Positions 35,610 to 47,120 are shown, counted from the stretch's first letter. The stretch is 64,000 nucleotides of DNA from Trichobilharzia szidati (GCA_944472155.2 OX235279.1:117854110-117918109), one strand, 5' to 3'. Translations and numbers: made by a program. The notes: generated by a model not told the origin, from the letters alone.

Positions 35610-36860
35610 GAGGTGACACATGTTCTGTTATAAATCAAACTGCAATTAGTGGAGTTATAAGGCATCGTTTTCTCTATCAATTAACCTTTAGGGGATATTG
35701 AGTGAAAATAAGGACGCACGGGACATATTCCCTTTTCTAATTTCAATTCTTTCAGTTAAACGTACTAATAAACATGTATGTAGTTTAGCTCAGATTTTGA
35801 GATTGTAAATGAATGCTGGTTTTGAAATTAACCTCTATTTGACCTGTTCCAATACACAGGTTACGGACCCTCATAAAAACTCTGAAGAATCTGCTTCAAT
35901 ACATGACTTCAAGTTCGATTCACAATCCTGTGGAGCTGCGTCTGGATAGATATTCCCAGGGTTACCTTTGACCAAAAGAAGTCAATACGCCATTTGATTT
36001 ACTCGGATTCTGGAGCCTGTGTAAGCCATACAATTGAATTCAGCAATTTTCATCTCATTTTTGTAGATATAAATGCCCACTAGTCTGCTTGTTAATACCA
36101 GATGTTCGCATTTTCATTTTCATCTTTGTGAATAACATCCCGCCTTGTGAAGGCAATAAGCAGGACTTACATGGAAGAGGCTATGAACGCGTGACCACAT
36201 GAGAGTATTTTAAGAGGAGAACGGAAGTCTACACAAAGTTTGCCGTAGCAGATGTTTCATAGGGCTTGTTTTCATCTACCTACTGATTTATGTATTATGT
36301 ATCTCCTGTACTGGCACTTTACTGTTTCTCATGACTCATTATAAAGATTTGGGAGATAATTACTCAGGATATTTCTTATTCCAGTTCTTCCATTCTAGGT
36401 CACTCAAACGGCTGTTTGAATGGAAGATAACAATGTTAATCCACCGAATGTTTTGGTAAATCATAAAGAGTATATATTATTATATTAAGGTAACACCAAC
36501 GTGAGAAAAGAAATATTCATACATACCATTAAGTAAGTAATACTTTATCACTGTGTGGTTTACCAAAGAAAAATAAAATAAATTATATTCTCATCCATTT
36601 TCACAGTTTTCGATGTATATTAAGTAGCGATTCCACTGAGATTTCGCTAATTTTTTATTCATCCAAGAGGATACCTCTGCAAAAGTGTACATCAGAATGG
36701 GTATCCAAAATTCCTCGATTCCTCAAAGTAAATTAAAAGTTCCAATTTTCATGAATACATGCAACAAGGTAGAATCTAAATCTTATAGTGTAACTTTGAG
36801 ATGAAAATATTTCTTAAATCTTTATAAACTCTATGGGTACAGAAGACTTCATTTTACATT
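35610..36860. other. Stretch without recognised genes
   Basis: Nothing was recognised. Confidence 0.45.
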
Positions 36861-37080
36861 TCATTGGCTGATTCTGAACACTATGCATATGTAGTTGTGA
36901 TTAAAAAATACATTAAAAATCAAAACAAACGTTTCACACGTGTGTATTATGGGGGAAAAACTTTTCAAACCGCCAAAGAATAACAAATTAAGCCCACACA
37001 GTAACTGGCATGGCATTATGCCTCTCTCCGACCTAAAAAATATATTCGGATGCACAATCCTGCAAAAACTATAAGGCATC

Positions 37081-37335
37081 ATGAGCAGAAGACCTAAACT
37101 GAAACACTCTGGTTTCACGAAGACTAAGTCCTCACAGAGTGGAATCCCAGTGCCACGCATTCTTAATAAACAGAACGAGAATGATACAAAACACCTCACC
37201 TTCGTCTTAATCGAAATGGCCTTTAACTCCAGGCAGCCAGGATTAAATAAGTCTGGCGAGGGAGGCACCCATTGTCCGAAAATCCCCGTGAAGATCCACA
37301 AAACTCTCCGTAACAAACAAGATCCCATTTCTTAA
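37081..37335 (+). CDS. Uncharacterised open frame, strand uncertain
   Basis: An 84-codon ATG-started frame (MSRRPKLKHSGFTKTK... ending LRNKQDPIS) lies in a stretch of higher GC than its surroundings. A 155-codon frame runs the other way (37328-36861) and is Cys and Phe rich, so at most one is real. The plus frame has the more protein-like composition: basic, hydrophilic, no Cys. No family was recognised, and an in-frame stop lies just upstream of the ATG. It could be an exon of a host gene or an old retroelement piece. Confidence 0.2.
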   Translation: MSRRPKLKHSGFTKTKSSQSGIPVPRILNKQNENDTKHLTFVLIEMAFNSRQPGLNKSGEGGTHCPKIPVKIHKTLRNKQDPIS

Positions 37336-37659
37336 CACTGGTGTGAAATAATTGTTCCTGTTTAGTTCACAGACTTGACGAATCAACACAAACATATGTA
37401 TCAGGCTACGGTAGCCTTTCATCAACAGCTGCGTTCTATCAATAACGGAGGACAGAGGGTCGACTTGAAAGGAAATGCAGTTATTTTAAATATGTAGGCC
37501 GTGTCCTTATACATTTCAATATTAATGAAAGCAACTGAGAGAATCAGCAAATATCCTTTCATTCTGAATAACACGTTAAACAAATATTCAGTCTGATTTT
37601 TACTAAAAGCAGATTTTGGTGCTTAAAATTCAATATTTAACACTAACAAACCAGTGATT

Positions 37660-37890
37660 GTGCATCAGTCGCATAGCAGTAGAGAGCTCGCCAACCAAGC
37701 AGGTGGTCCGGAGTTCGATTCCCGGCCAACGCACTCCTTTACTTCACTAAACTAGTAACAAGACTGGTAGGGAGGGAAGGCTGGGCATGAGGCTAGCAGC
37801 CCTATCCCACAAAAATGAATACTACTGATACCGAAACTTCGAAGCTCCAGCTTGAAGCCTTATGTTCCAATAGGAACGTAAAGGAATAAA
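37660..37890 (+). repeat. tRNA-derived SINE (family A)
   Basis: CATCAGTCGCATAGCAGTAG (A-box region), GGAGTTCGATTCCCGG (B box), GGCTGGGCATGAGGCTAGCA body, and GAAGCCTTATGTTCCAATAG tail. Confidence 0.85.
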
Positions 37891-38417
37891 CAAGACAACC
37901 AGTGATGATGTATTCCGAGGTGCAATGAGATACATCACTTCTACTGGCAATTCAACATTTGCTACCGCACATATTTTAAAGTAAAGCTGCTCTTGAATAA
38001 CTGACAAGAATTATAACCTGTATAAAGGATAGGATTTGGGAGAAGGAGTAAGGTATTCCTTCGAATGAAAGACTGATGAGCTATTGCAAATTGATTTATG
38101 TGAACATTTTCACTAATTTTCTTTATAAAATGGTAAATGACTATAAACTGAGTATTTTAGCAACCAGTCGGAACGTACATTATGCTTCAAACTACATTTT
38201 CAATTGAATTCCTGTGCTCCTCCTTCACTGAGACCATTTCTCATTATACATTTATGACTTCTTCATCATGTATTATAATTCTTGTATTCCATTACATTAA
38301 TTCATTTCTCTGTCTTACACTGATATTTTAATGATGTCTAAAGCTGTTTCATGTTAACTACATTATACATATGCATGTCTATAAGAGTCACCGAAAGCAT
38401 TTTAAACAGGCTCCTGC
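37891..38417. other. Stretch without recognised genes
   Basis: Nothing was recognised. Confidence 0.45.
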
Positions 38418-38620
38418 AAACTTCCCCCTACAGCGTCCTCAACCCGCCAGACAACAAATCATCCAGGAATCAATTGCCAGAGTGATAGATGTGAAAACGA
38501 AAATGGAGATGGATTAGGTATTCATCAGGGAGACGTCCAAGTGACATCACTCTCCTGACAAGTAATCTAATGAAAGAGGAACCTGAAGCGACGGAGTTGA
38601 GGTGTCCGCAGGTGACAAAA
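38418..38620 (+). pseudogene. RTE relic (WRWIGH region)
   Basis: AACGAAAATGGAGATGGATT, GGGAGACGTCCAAGTGACAT and GAGGAACCTGAAGCGACG follow the RTE order; strongly decayed. Confidence 0.55.
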
Positions 38621-38696
38621 AGAAATTACAGCTTGTCGGTAGTCGTTGAGCCATCTGACCAGTCGAACAATTATTCACTCAATCATAGTATAATTA

Positions 38697-38774
38697 AGTT
38701 ACTATAGTGAATAACAGAACGTCTCATCAAACATAGAACACACTACAGTATAGTGCATATCTTCTATTATTTTT
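38697..38774 (+). repeat. Family E repeat, left part (interrupted copy)
   Basis: GTGAATAACAGAACGTCTCA to GTGCATATCTTCTATTATTT matches 51355-51430. It is interrupted by the PLE insertion and resumes at 40341. Confidence 0.85.
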
Positions 38775-39072
38775 ATTGCAGAAAGATTGAGCGAAGAAGT
38801 ATTTACTTTTCAATTAGATCCTCTTCTCTGGCTCTACTCTAATATATATAGCATTTTTATTACAATACACAACAGTTAACCAAACAAGTGGTGATATGTT
38901 TGTTAACAATAATTAAACAGTGTCAAAATGTCAATGGGTTGATAATTAACGAAGAAAATCAATACACGTTTTAAAGGTATAAATGGTTAGAATAAATTTA
39001 TTTTACAAGGATAACATGTAATTAAAGATGAAGTGGTCAAAATAAAGATAAGATAATTTGGACAATTATAAT

Positions 39073-39564
39073 TTAATAGGGGGAGGCGGGCGACGTAGTC
39101 CTGCCTTGTAACGATGGCCACGGTAAGCAAAGTTGCTGTACAAATTTCTTCTGTACACATAGGCTTGGCTTCTTTAGGTGGATTCCGATTGCTTCAGCTG
39201 TCTGTAGAAGACGAACTCGAAGAGCAAAATTAAGATTAGTCGGAATGCGATAAATAAATTTAAATGCAGTATTCACATCAACCTTGTGCTCAGTATCAAC
39301 AAGGTGTGCTACAATAAAACCACGAATAGATCTTGTTTGTCGCTTGTTTAACCACGCTGGATGATGTTCAATAATACGACGACGAAACTGCCTAATTTTA
39401 CGCCCAATGTAGCTGGCTCCGCAGCTGCAGTCAAACTGGTAGACACACGTAGAAGAGGCAAAATTAGGTAGATTATCCTTATTTCTCAAACACAGAATAG
39501 GAGTGGTTTTGAAGAGACAACGTACCTCTGCTGTATAATAAGCTCTTTTAACTGCATCCTTCAA
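39073..39564 (-). CDS. PLE GIY-YIG endonuclease domain, left arm and spacer
   Basis: A 163-codon open frame. From the N-terminus: AVKRAYYTAEVRCLFKTTPI (linker), CVYQFDCSCGASYIGRKIRQ (CxC pair and GIY-YIG core with Tyr and Arg), RRRIIEHHPAWL (catalytic-region helix), HKVDVNTAFK and a C-terminal block ending SPASPY. Length and order fit the PLE endonuclease alone; no reverse transcriptase is attached in frame. It is the C-terminal end of a PLE polyprotein, and its first codons lie in the spacer, so it is not a free-standing gene. Intact open frames suggest a recent insertion. Confidence 0.85.
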   Translation of the reverse strand: MKDAVKRAYYTAEVRCLFKTTPILCLRNKDNLPNFASSTCVYQFDCSCGASYIGRKIRQFRRRIIEHHPAWLNKRQTRSIRGFIVAHLVDTEHKVDVNTAFKFIYRIPTNLNFALRVRLLQTAEAIGIHLKKPSLCVQKKFVQQLCLPWPSLQGRTTSPASPY

Positions 39565-39600
39565 GCGCTGTGTTATGGTTTCGCTGATGTTGTCACCGAG

Positions 39601-40005
39601 GATAAATTACCTAATTTTGCCTCTTCTACGTGTGTCTACCAGTTTGACTGCAGCTGCGGAGCCAGCTACATTGGGCGTACAATTAGGCAGTTTCGTCGTC
39701 GTATTATTGAACATCATCCAGCGTGGTTAAACAAGCGACAAACAAGATCTATTCGTGGTTTTATTGTAGCACACCTTGTTGATACTGAGCACAAGGTTGA
39801 TGTGAATACTGCATTTAAATTTATTTATCGCATTCCGACTAATCTTAATTTTGCTCTTCGAGTTCGTCTTCTACAGACAGCTGAAGCAATCGGAATCCAC
39901 CTAAAGAAGCCAAGCCTATGTGTACAGAAGAAATTTGTACAGCAACTTTGCTTACCGTGGCCATCGTTACAAGGCAGGACTACGTCGCCCGCCTCCCCCT
40001 ATTAA
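39601..40005 (+). pseudogene. PLE GIY-YIG endonuclease domain, right arm
   Basis: Same protein as the left arm from LPNF onward, reading the other way. One visible substitution in the core: GRTIRQ where the left arm has GRKIRQ. It lacks the linker and has no start, so it cannot be expressed on its own. The two arms differ at few positions. Confidence 0.85.
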
Positions 40006-40340
40006 ATTATAATTGTCCAAATTATCTTATCTTTATTTTGACCACTTCATCTTTAATTACATGTTATCCTTGTAAAATAAATTTATTCTAACCATTTATA
40101 CCTTTAAAACGTGTATTGATTTTCTTCGTTAATTATCAACCCATTGACATTTTGACACTGTTTAATTATTGTTAACAAACATATCACCACTTGTTTGGTT
40201 AACTGTTGTGTATTGTAATAAAAATGCTATATATATTAGAGTAGAGCCAGAGAAGAGGATCTAATTGAAAAGTAAATACTTCTTCGCTCAATCTTTCTGT
40301 TTTCCAAATGTCTAAATGAGGATATTTTCTATATTATTTT

Positions 40341-40616
40341 CTTCTCTAAACTTGAATTTCATTTGATTGAAACAGTTGGACTAAATTTATTCGATAGATT
40401 CAGTCAGAGTGTTCACAGTTCATCAAAAAGTATTTTTGGTGTTCACCTGCTTCTGTGTGCATATAGATAAATAAATACAAATTCGCATCAAGTGAGTTGG
40501 TCTTTAGAAGCCGCATCCAAGCATTGTACATTTATCCCATCTTGATGTATTAATTTTCATTAGGCCGGAAATTGGATGTAGTTTTACTCTAATCCTAAGC
40601 CCACAGTCACTTTATC
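40341..40616 (+). repeat. Family E repeat, right part
   Basis: TTCTTCTCTAAACTTGAATT through TAAGCCCACAGTCACT matches 51423-51695 with few differences. Confidence 0.9.
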
Positions 40617-41710
40617 ATAAACCTTTAAATTTTGTAAACATGTTGGCGTCTCGGCTTTTTCAAACGGAAGCAATTGCATTCTTGTCCTCATTTTACAGTT
40701 ATTGGATTTAAGCGGGTCTAAATCACTTCTGAATGACCTTTCTTAATATCACTTTAATTTTCATATTCTAGTAGTAAGGGATATTACACACGTCTGGAGG
40801 TTGTATGCCTATGCTAATCAATTTCATGAATTTTCTTGTCGCACTTTTTAAAGTAGGCATGTAAAATTCTTCCTATCAGGTAAACCTAAACAAAGAAAGA
40901 ACAGCAAATCTACTACGATAGTATGAGTTCATTCTTTATTATTTTGCAGTTTCTTCTGAACTGGTGCAAACGTGAAAAATACAACAATATCAACTACAAA
41001 AATGAACATAACTTTTGAGCAATGACATAGTGCAATTGATAGGAGCTACATGTAACATTGGTCCGAAGTTTTACTCAAAAACATTCTACTACACTTTATC
41101 CAATGCATGTGATAGGACAAAATAAAAACCTGTTGAATACAGAGCGAACGTAGGGAGCTATTTATCAGTAATTTATCGAAATTTTCACCCTCCTCATGGG
41201 AAGCAATTTTTGTTTTCACTAATTTTGACGTGATAGTCTATTTATCAAATATGTTGACAGGTCTAATGACATTATAATAGATTGATTGACAACTAGATTA
41301 CTTATATAAATTCAGTGTTTATCAGCCCACAGTCTGCATAGATAACAATGAACTACAACTTCTTGATAACAGAAGCCTTAGATTATCCTCAGTGTACGTT
41401 GATAATAAACATCTGCTGTATCGTTTTGTTTTCTGTTTCTCTGAGTGACATAAATACCTATTAAAACTTGAAAACTTGTCGGAAAGTTAACATATAGGTT
41501 TATCTTTCAATATCTTATCGATTTGAAATGCTTTAAACTTTCCCTCTTACCTATTTTATTTCGGTGATATCTGGCGTATGACTTGATTTATACATGAATA
41601 ATAATTATTCTGCGAAACTGCTGTCGCTTTATATTAAACACTGCTTCATAAACTGTGTAGTTTTATACCAACCAGTGAGTTGTGCATTCAGTCAATGAAA
41701 TTACATTACC
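40617..41710. other. Stretch without recognised genes
   Basis: Nothing was recognised. Confidence 0.5.
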
Positions 41711-42104
41711 TAAACGGAAAGACCTTCATTAACAAATGTCTTCGCTCAATACTCAAGATCAAATGGCCGGAGAGGATTAGCAACAAAGATCTCTGGGAGC
41801 GAACCAACCAGGAACCGATCGTGAAACAAATAGGCAGGAAGAAATGGAGATGGATTGGACACACTCTGAGGAAACCAGCAAGTGACGTCACTAGACAAGC
41901 CCTCGAGTGGAACCCGAAAGGGAAGCGACGAGTTGGTCGTCCAAGGGTGACCTGGAGGAGATCATGTGAAGAGGAATTGAAAGCGTGTGGGCAGACTTGG
42001 AGCCAGGTGAAAACTACAGCAGAGAACCGAACGCAATGGAGAGGCATGGCTGAAGCCCTATGTTCCTCTAGGAATTAAAGGAAATAATAATAATAAACGG
42101 AAAG
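41711..42104 (+). pseudogene. Short 5'-truncated RTE LINE with 11-bp target-site duplication
   Basis: TAAACGGAAAG at 41711-41721 recurs exactly at 42094-42104. Between them an uninterrupted frame reads FINKCLRSILKIKWPERISN, DLWERTNQEPIVKQIGRKK, WRWIGHTLRKP, ALEWNPKGKRRVGRPRVT, WRRSCEEELKACGQTWSQ and ENRTQWRGMAEALCSSRN with a stop at 42076-42078. The 3' end is TTCCTCTAGGAATTAAAGGA followed by AAT repeats. It contains only the C-terminal 120 residues or so of the RTE ORF, downstream of the reverse transcriptase. The clean frame and exact TSD mark it as one of the younger insertions. Confidence 0.93.
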
Positions 42105-43140
42105 TTTGAATGGATTGGTGCATTCCATTATTGTATTCAAAGGTTTACTGTGCTCAGTTAGAAGTAGTTGCATATTGGTGAGAAAATGTGATTTTCAGAA
42201 ACTTCGAGATAAAAAAAGGATAACACACATATGGACATAGTTTTTGGGTAAATAGGGATCCTGTTTTCTATTACTGTAATTAAACTTATTTTTTATTTAT
42301 ATCGACGTTTGAAATTCTGTTGAAATATTGTTGCTTTTCACTCATATATCCACCTTATCTTCGATTAATTTAACTATATACTAATTCCAGCCTTGCGTGT
42401 TAATTTTCTAACTCGAAAGTAAGTTGAATATTCTCCAAAAATGAGTTCATTTGTGAAAGAAACGATAAATGCACTCTGATTTCATCACGGCAAACGTGTC
42501 AATCACCTATCAATAGCGTACACTATGGATGAGATAAAATTCTCCAACTGTTATTTATGTCCCCAAATATCCATATATACATATATATATATGCATTTCG
42601 TACAACTAGTGCTAGTCAGATTAGCGTTACTATTTCCTTCCGTTAATATACTTATATTTCATCCTACAGTCTGTAACCTTCATAAGTGAGCCGAAACAAA
42701 CTGCTAGCACAGTTTTGTCAATAGACATTCTGGTTCTATGAATCAGATAGTGTTCAGTACTTGGATCACTTCTAATTGCTTTCAGGGGAAAAATGATTAA
42801 AAATTAGCATACAAGTTCACAACATCATTCGCTATCTGGCTATCTTTTAGTCTCGTTTCATATCACTTTAACTTGTCACAATTTTCCAAAAGCATGTCAT
42901 TTCGACTCCAAAATATTCATATAAATCATATGCTGAAATGTTTTTAGAATTGACAGTCTAAATGATGATGTAAGTGGGTTCATTCATGAGTGCTAGTGCC
43001 ACCATAGTTTCTGCTATACAGTTATTTTTAGTTGAAAATTCGAGTTTATCTGGAGATGGAATCGTTCAGCTGGCAAATTATCGGCTGATCTCCATAGACT
43101 TCCTAATCTCCCTATATTAATGTATTTATTGAAATAACAG
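42105..43140. other. Stretch without recognised genes; short TA run at 42578-42592
   Basis: No gene or repeat was recognised apart from the TA run. Confidence 0.45.
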
Positions 43141-43165
43141 AGAAGATTTGTAGCTCAGGTGGATG

Positions 43166-43307
43166 ATTTGCAACTAATAGTGTTCTCTGAGCTGGTTGGT
43201 TTAGTTGCAGAGCTTTCGTCATCCTTGCGCTGAAGATGTTGTCCAGAAGGAAGACGAAAGCTCCACAACTAAGCCAACCAGCTCAGAGAACACTATTAAT
43301 TGCAAAT
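43166..43307. repeat. Palindrome with hammerhead-like core
   Basis: Arms 43166-43227 and 43247-43307 are nearly complementary. The loop region on the plus strand has CTGAAGA (43230-43236), then a GTTGTCC / GGAAGAC stem with one mismatch, then GAAA (43256-43259) and GCTC. This follows the hammerhead order CTGANGA, stem II, GAAA, short stem III. It resembles PLE termini known to carry minimal hammerheads. The shoulder GAAGATTTGTAGCTCAGGTG precedes it. Confidence 0.65.
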
Positions 43308-43442
43308 GTGTTTATTCCCTCCGTGATGTGACCAAGCTTGAAGATTAGTACCACTGAATTGTGTGAATCAGATTTGCATGTTTCTACACTCATGATATCA
43401 AATCAGCGCTTAAAAGCAGTTATTTTGTTTGGTTTTCCACCG

Positions 43443-43703
43443 TTACTTTAATGGTAACGCACAAAGCGCTCTCACATATTCAACAGCTGCTTCATCTAAG
43501 AAATAAACTGATGCTTCGTGGCAGTTCGGTTTTTCGTGAGTATCTTTGCGCCAGTCAAATGTAATTTTGATTACACGAGCATGATAACTGACAGCCAATA
43601 ATATTTCTTTAGGATATTCGTTCTTCTCAATGAGATACTTTGCTAAAATATTTAACTTGAGTATGTTTTGACTTAGTGAGAATTTCAGTGGCCTTCTGTT
43701 CAA
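43443..43703 (-). CDS. Unidentified open frame, possible exon
   Basis: An 86-codon minus-strand frame with mixed, protein-like composition (LAKYLIEKNEYPKEILLAVS, then VIKITFDWRKDTHEK, ending EYVRALCALPLK). The frame begins at a TTG and is open upstream for several codons, so the true start or acceptor is unknown. It does not match any retroelement domain in this window. It could be a terminal exon of a host gene. I cannot name it. Confidence 0.3.
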   Translation of the reverse strand: MNRRPLKFSLSQNILKLNILAKYLIEKNEYPKEILLAVSYHARVIKITFDWRKDTHEKPNCHEASVYFLDEAAVEYVRALCALPLK

Positions 43704-45118
43704 ACACGAATGAAGGCTTAAAATGTGTTTTATTTCGGTACATTTGATTTGTTGAACAGCATTTTTTTTACTCTCATAAAATAGAGCAGTCTCAGGTAAA
43801 AGTGTTTGAAGTCATAATTTCTCAGTATATATGAATGCTTTCTTACTACATTTTCAAAATCTGAATGGGAGGCGTTTAACTTTTCTGGTCTTATAAACAA
43901 TATTAAACTATAGAAATTCTTCTAACTGGCTATACACATTTACTTGAAATGCTTATAACGATAAGAATAAAGTAGTAAAACCTTACAAACATTATCTTTA
44001 TGCAGCTGTTGTTTCGGAAGATGCTGCCAAGATTAAACTCTGTTATGAATTATGGTCTACAAATAAATACTTTTAAGTTGTGCCACTGAGATTGTCTGCC
44101 AACAAGCATATCATTGGTGAAGTTGATACGTATTGTGAAATCCCATTGAAGATCTCGTCCCAAAATGACATCAGTTAAAGAGTAACTGAAAACTGCAGGT
44201 CACTGAACAGTTGCTTCGCCCCTCTTCGGGATTCTTCACATGGCGTACTAAGGACCCCATCATCTCACAACCTCAAAACCTTCAAATTATCAGCTACTGA
44301 ATACTTAACCATTCGTTTGTTGTCCAATGGCTAATGAATTATAAGATAGACGCGGTGTACAGAACCTCTTAGTTTCCAATGCTCGTTTAGCTTAAGTTGT
44401 TTTGTGGTTAAATCCACGCTAAAATTAACCAGAATCCCTAAACATTTGTATATCAGTCTCATATACGCTGTTGACTTCACAATAGAAGTCCTAAAGTCGA
44501 AATGACAAGTCGTGGAGTGGTGGATTCACTACATCAATCATGCAGCGGATGCTCACTGACGACAGTGGTTGGGAGTGACACTATATCGCCAAATAACAGA
44601 AGTTAAAATTCATTGATTGACATAAACATACTCATTTGATTCTTAACTATAAATTAAAGATATGCAATGAAATTTAATTTAGCCTGCTTCGTCGAAATTA
44701 CACGTTTGCTATTCAGAATGCCCTCTTTTGGTCCAATGACATAACGTTGTAAGTCCTTATTTCACTAAGTATTTCTAACAATGCGTAATACATAATGCAC
44801 CAAGATATTGTAACCAACGTTTCCCCTTTTCACAATGGATGAATACACACACCTGAAATCTGACAGTGGTGAAAACGTAAAGTGTGAACCAACGCGGAAA
44901 TGAACTACAAAAGAAGAGGTGGGTAAAAATAAAATAGCACTGAATAAGGGAGTAAAGAAAAGTGCTGGGAAAGACGAAAAACACATTTAAGGCACCATGG
45001 CAATTGAAGCACAATAAGCTGCAGGCAACAGAAAGCTTACAGGCCTACGGATTGCAGCACCCTAAACATTTATTAACCTCATTCAACAGCATTTTATACA
45101 TTCTTAATGCGAACTAAT
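43704..45118. other. Stretch without recognised genes
   Basis: Open frames at 44765-45014 (minus) are hydrophobic and overlapping and look like chance. Weak similarity of 44500-44570 to 35120-35200. Confidence 0.4.
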
Positions 45119-46110
45119 TCACAACACACCAAAAGTTCAGTGAAGCGTTTGAAATAAAGATAGCGTCAAGGCGAAACTGCCCTCCATCACCGATGATCGT
45201 CCTGATTGTAATGGACTGGGTCATATCATAGATGCTGCGTAGAAACTGAGAAGATAGGCATAGGTTCGACCGACAAAACACTTCAGAAGATTTAGATTTT
45301 GTATATGATTTATGTCTCGTGCCTTACACTAACGAAAACGATCAGGATGGCAGAAAAGATGTAGAAAGCAGGATTTCAAGTGAACAAAGAAAAGATATAC
45401 GTGATGAATCTGCCTGACCAATATCAATAAAAAGCAGCCACCATTGAAGAACAAACTCCAAGGGAATTTTTCTCTTTCGCTGAAGTAGATAGCAGCATTT
45501 TGACCACACGAGGTACAGTTGAGTATATTAAGGCTTGCCAAGATTGCATCAGTGAGTTACGTCAGGCGTTCACCACTTTGAAATCTCTGCTAAGGTCTAT
45601 TGCACTCAACGAAAGGAACAGGACACAAATATTATCCATGAATTTCAAATTAGCGTTTCTGTATGCTTCAATGACTTTGATGCAGGCGTCACTGGAATTT
45701 CTCAACCAGGCTACTGAAAACTTTTTTTGACATCTTTCTTTGCTGCCTCTATACTGCGGATCAGCCGGCTAGAAAAGATAAACCATAAGGAACTCTGACA
45801 GCAAACGGGCGCAGCGTCAATCGCCAAACCAGCAAATATTCTGAAAGAATGGAGGTGGATTGGATACTGTTTGTATGAAGGTTCAAGTTTCATTCGCCAG
45901 GCAGATGTTTGAGTAAACTGCCATAGTCATTTGACAGGCTCTGGGTATCCAATCGGTGACATTGAGAATATCATCTGAGGAGGAAGTGAAACCTGGTAGG
46001 AGGCCATGGAACCAACTAAATGCGACTGAGAAGAATCGAATTTAATGGAGCTGTGCTACCGAAGCCCCGAATTTCATTCATAAATTAAGGAGTAAATAAG
46101 AATAACTATT
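45119..46110 (+). pseudogene. RTE LINE relic, motif B to 3' end
   Basis: Frames give FEIKIASRRNCPPSPMIVLI (motif B), LDFVYDLCLV (motif C, FADD lost), then GRKDVESRISSEQRK. A 76-codon frame (45500-45730) covers the segment before SCLRSIL, and after frameshifts there is EWRWIGY-like sequence and a GAAGCCCCGAATTTCATTC tail. Old copy of the RTE family, perhaps a different subfamily. Confidence 0.7.
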
Positions 46111-46894
46111 TACTGCCCTCTAAAATCTGGTAATTCTTCACACTTTGAAATATTTCCCAAAATTCAGTGCATTATTCTAAAATTTCGATAAATGAAATGT
46201 CAGGAAAACACCAATGCATATTCAGATTGTAGTTAATTCAGTGTGATTCACTGAGTTATTGAAAATAGATTCACCAAGACCACAGCTATTTAGTAGTAAA
46301 TTTAATATGTATGATTATTTATCCCGTGGTTCGGCAATCAGATTTCAGTAATGAAGAAACATGTGTTAGAAATTCATTATCGTTTTCTAACATAAAAATC
46401 ACTCTGATATTATTCAAACTTAAGTTAGTCAATTTGGATTAAACAACCAGGTGGCATGTTTCACTTTCTTGCAGTGAATCTTTTTTTTTCATTATTGATG
46501 AAAAATAATAATTATAAGGCATGTTTATTTGACCTAACTGATACTTGTTATCCACATTATAAGGATAAACAAATTCCGTATTTATGTAAATCTTGCAGTC
46601 AGAAATTCTAAATGTAATCAATTTTCGCAGCCAGTTTCGATACATTTCTTACCGATAATCAAATTACTAAACAAATAATGATAAATAATAACAATAATAA
46701 TGGGTATATTCCATTATCGATGGAATATTATTCAAACTGTTAAGTTAAAGACGATAAACAGATATGGAAGTTCCTGTTACATTATATTCTACAATCACAA
46801 ATAATTTACACAACATACTACTTATTTTGTTGAACACTTCCTTCAGCCCAAAAAGATAAATAGAAATGTTCAAATAAGTTAATAATTAATAGCC
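46111..46894. other. AT-rich stretch without recognised genes
   Basis: Nothing was recognised. Confidence 0.5.
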
Positions 46895-47050
46895 GAAAGA
46901 AGTAACTAGGAACAAGAAACTCTGGCGACAAACCAACCAAAAGCCGATTGCTCAACAAATAAGTAGGAGAAAATTAAGATGGATTGGGCACACGTTGATA
47001 AGATCGTCGAATGACATTGCACTCCAGGCCATCGCTTGAGTGGAATCCGA
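46895..47050 (+). pseudogene. RTE fragment (LW..TNQ to WNP block)
   Basis: CAAGAAACTCTGGCGACAAA, AAATTAAGATGGATTGGGCA and GCTTGAGTGGAATCCGAA correspond to KLWRQTNQ, LRWIGHT and EWNP of the RTE. It stops where the PLE foldback begins. Confidence 0.7.
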
Positions 47051-47120
47051 ATTCATAAGTAGGGGTAATCCTAAAGTCTACTATTGGTCGTAGACTGTGG
47101 GAATACCCCTACTTATGAAT
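47051..47120. repeat. Foldback at the 5' end of the PLE copy
   Basis: ATTCATAAGTAGGGGTA (47051-47067) with AGTCTAC, loop, GTAGACT and TACCCCTACTTATGAAT (47104-47120). The right arm is the start of the PLE coding sequence. Confidence 0.8.

Larger units (their letters stand above)
38775..40326. mobile_element. Palindromic Penelope-like element insertion
   Basis: Two near-identical arms of about 700 bases (38779-39478 and 39601-40299) in opposite orientation, separated by about 122 bases. Each arm carries the PLE GIY-YIG endonuclease reading inward-to-outward, its stop codon, a 3' untranslated region, and an outer end that recurs at 11956 and 12668. The insertion sits inside a family E repeat; the uninterrupted repeat at 51348-51695 shows the pre-insertion sequence. 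Left flank TTCTATTATTTT (38762-38774 region) and right flank TTCTATATTATTTT (40327-40340) look like a slightly altered target-site duplication. The 27 bases at 40300-40326 are unique to the right side. Confidence 0.85.

Noticed and set aside
36861..37328. 155-codon minus-strand ORF as a membrane or secreted protein gene
   Set aside because: Composition (many Cys, Phe and Leu, no recognisable domain) and overlap with a more protein-like plus frame suggest a chance frame.
39073..39564. Stand-alone GIY-YIG nuclease gene
   Set aside because: The frame is the C-terminal part of a PLE polyprotein and its first codons run into the palindrome centre; no promoter or start context.
38775..40326. Assembly artefact producing the palindrome
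   Set aside because: Not excluded, but unique right-hand sequence, at least one difference between arms and flank duplication relative to the empty site favour a real insertion.
44450..44600. Repeat shared with 35040-35230
   Set aside because: Only short, gapped similarity by eye; not enough to call a family.
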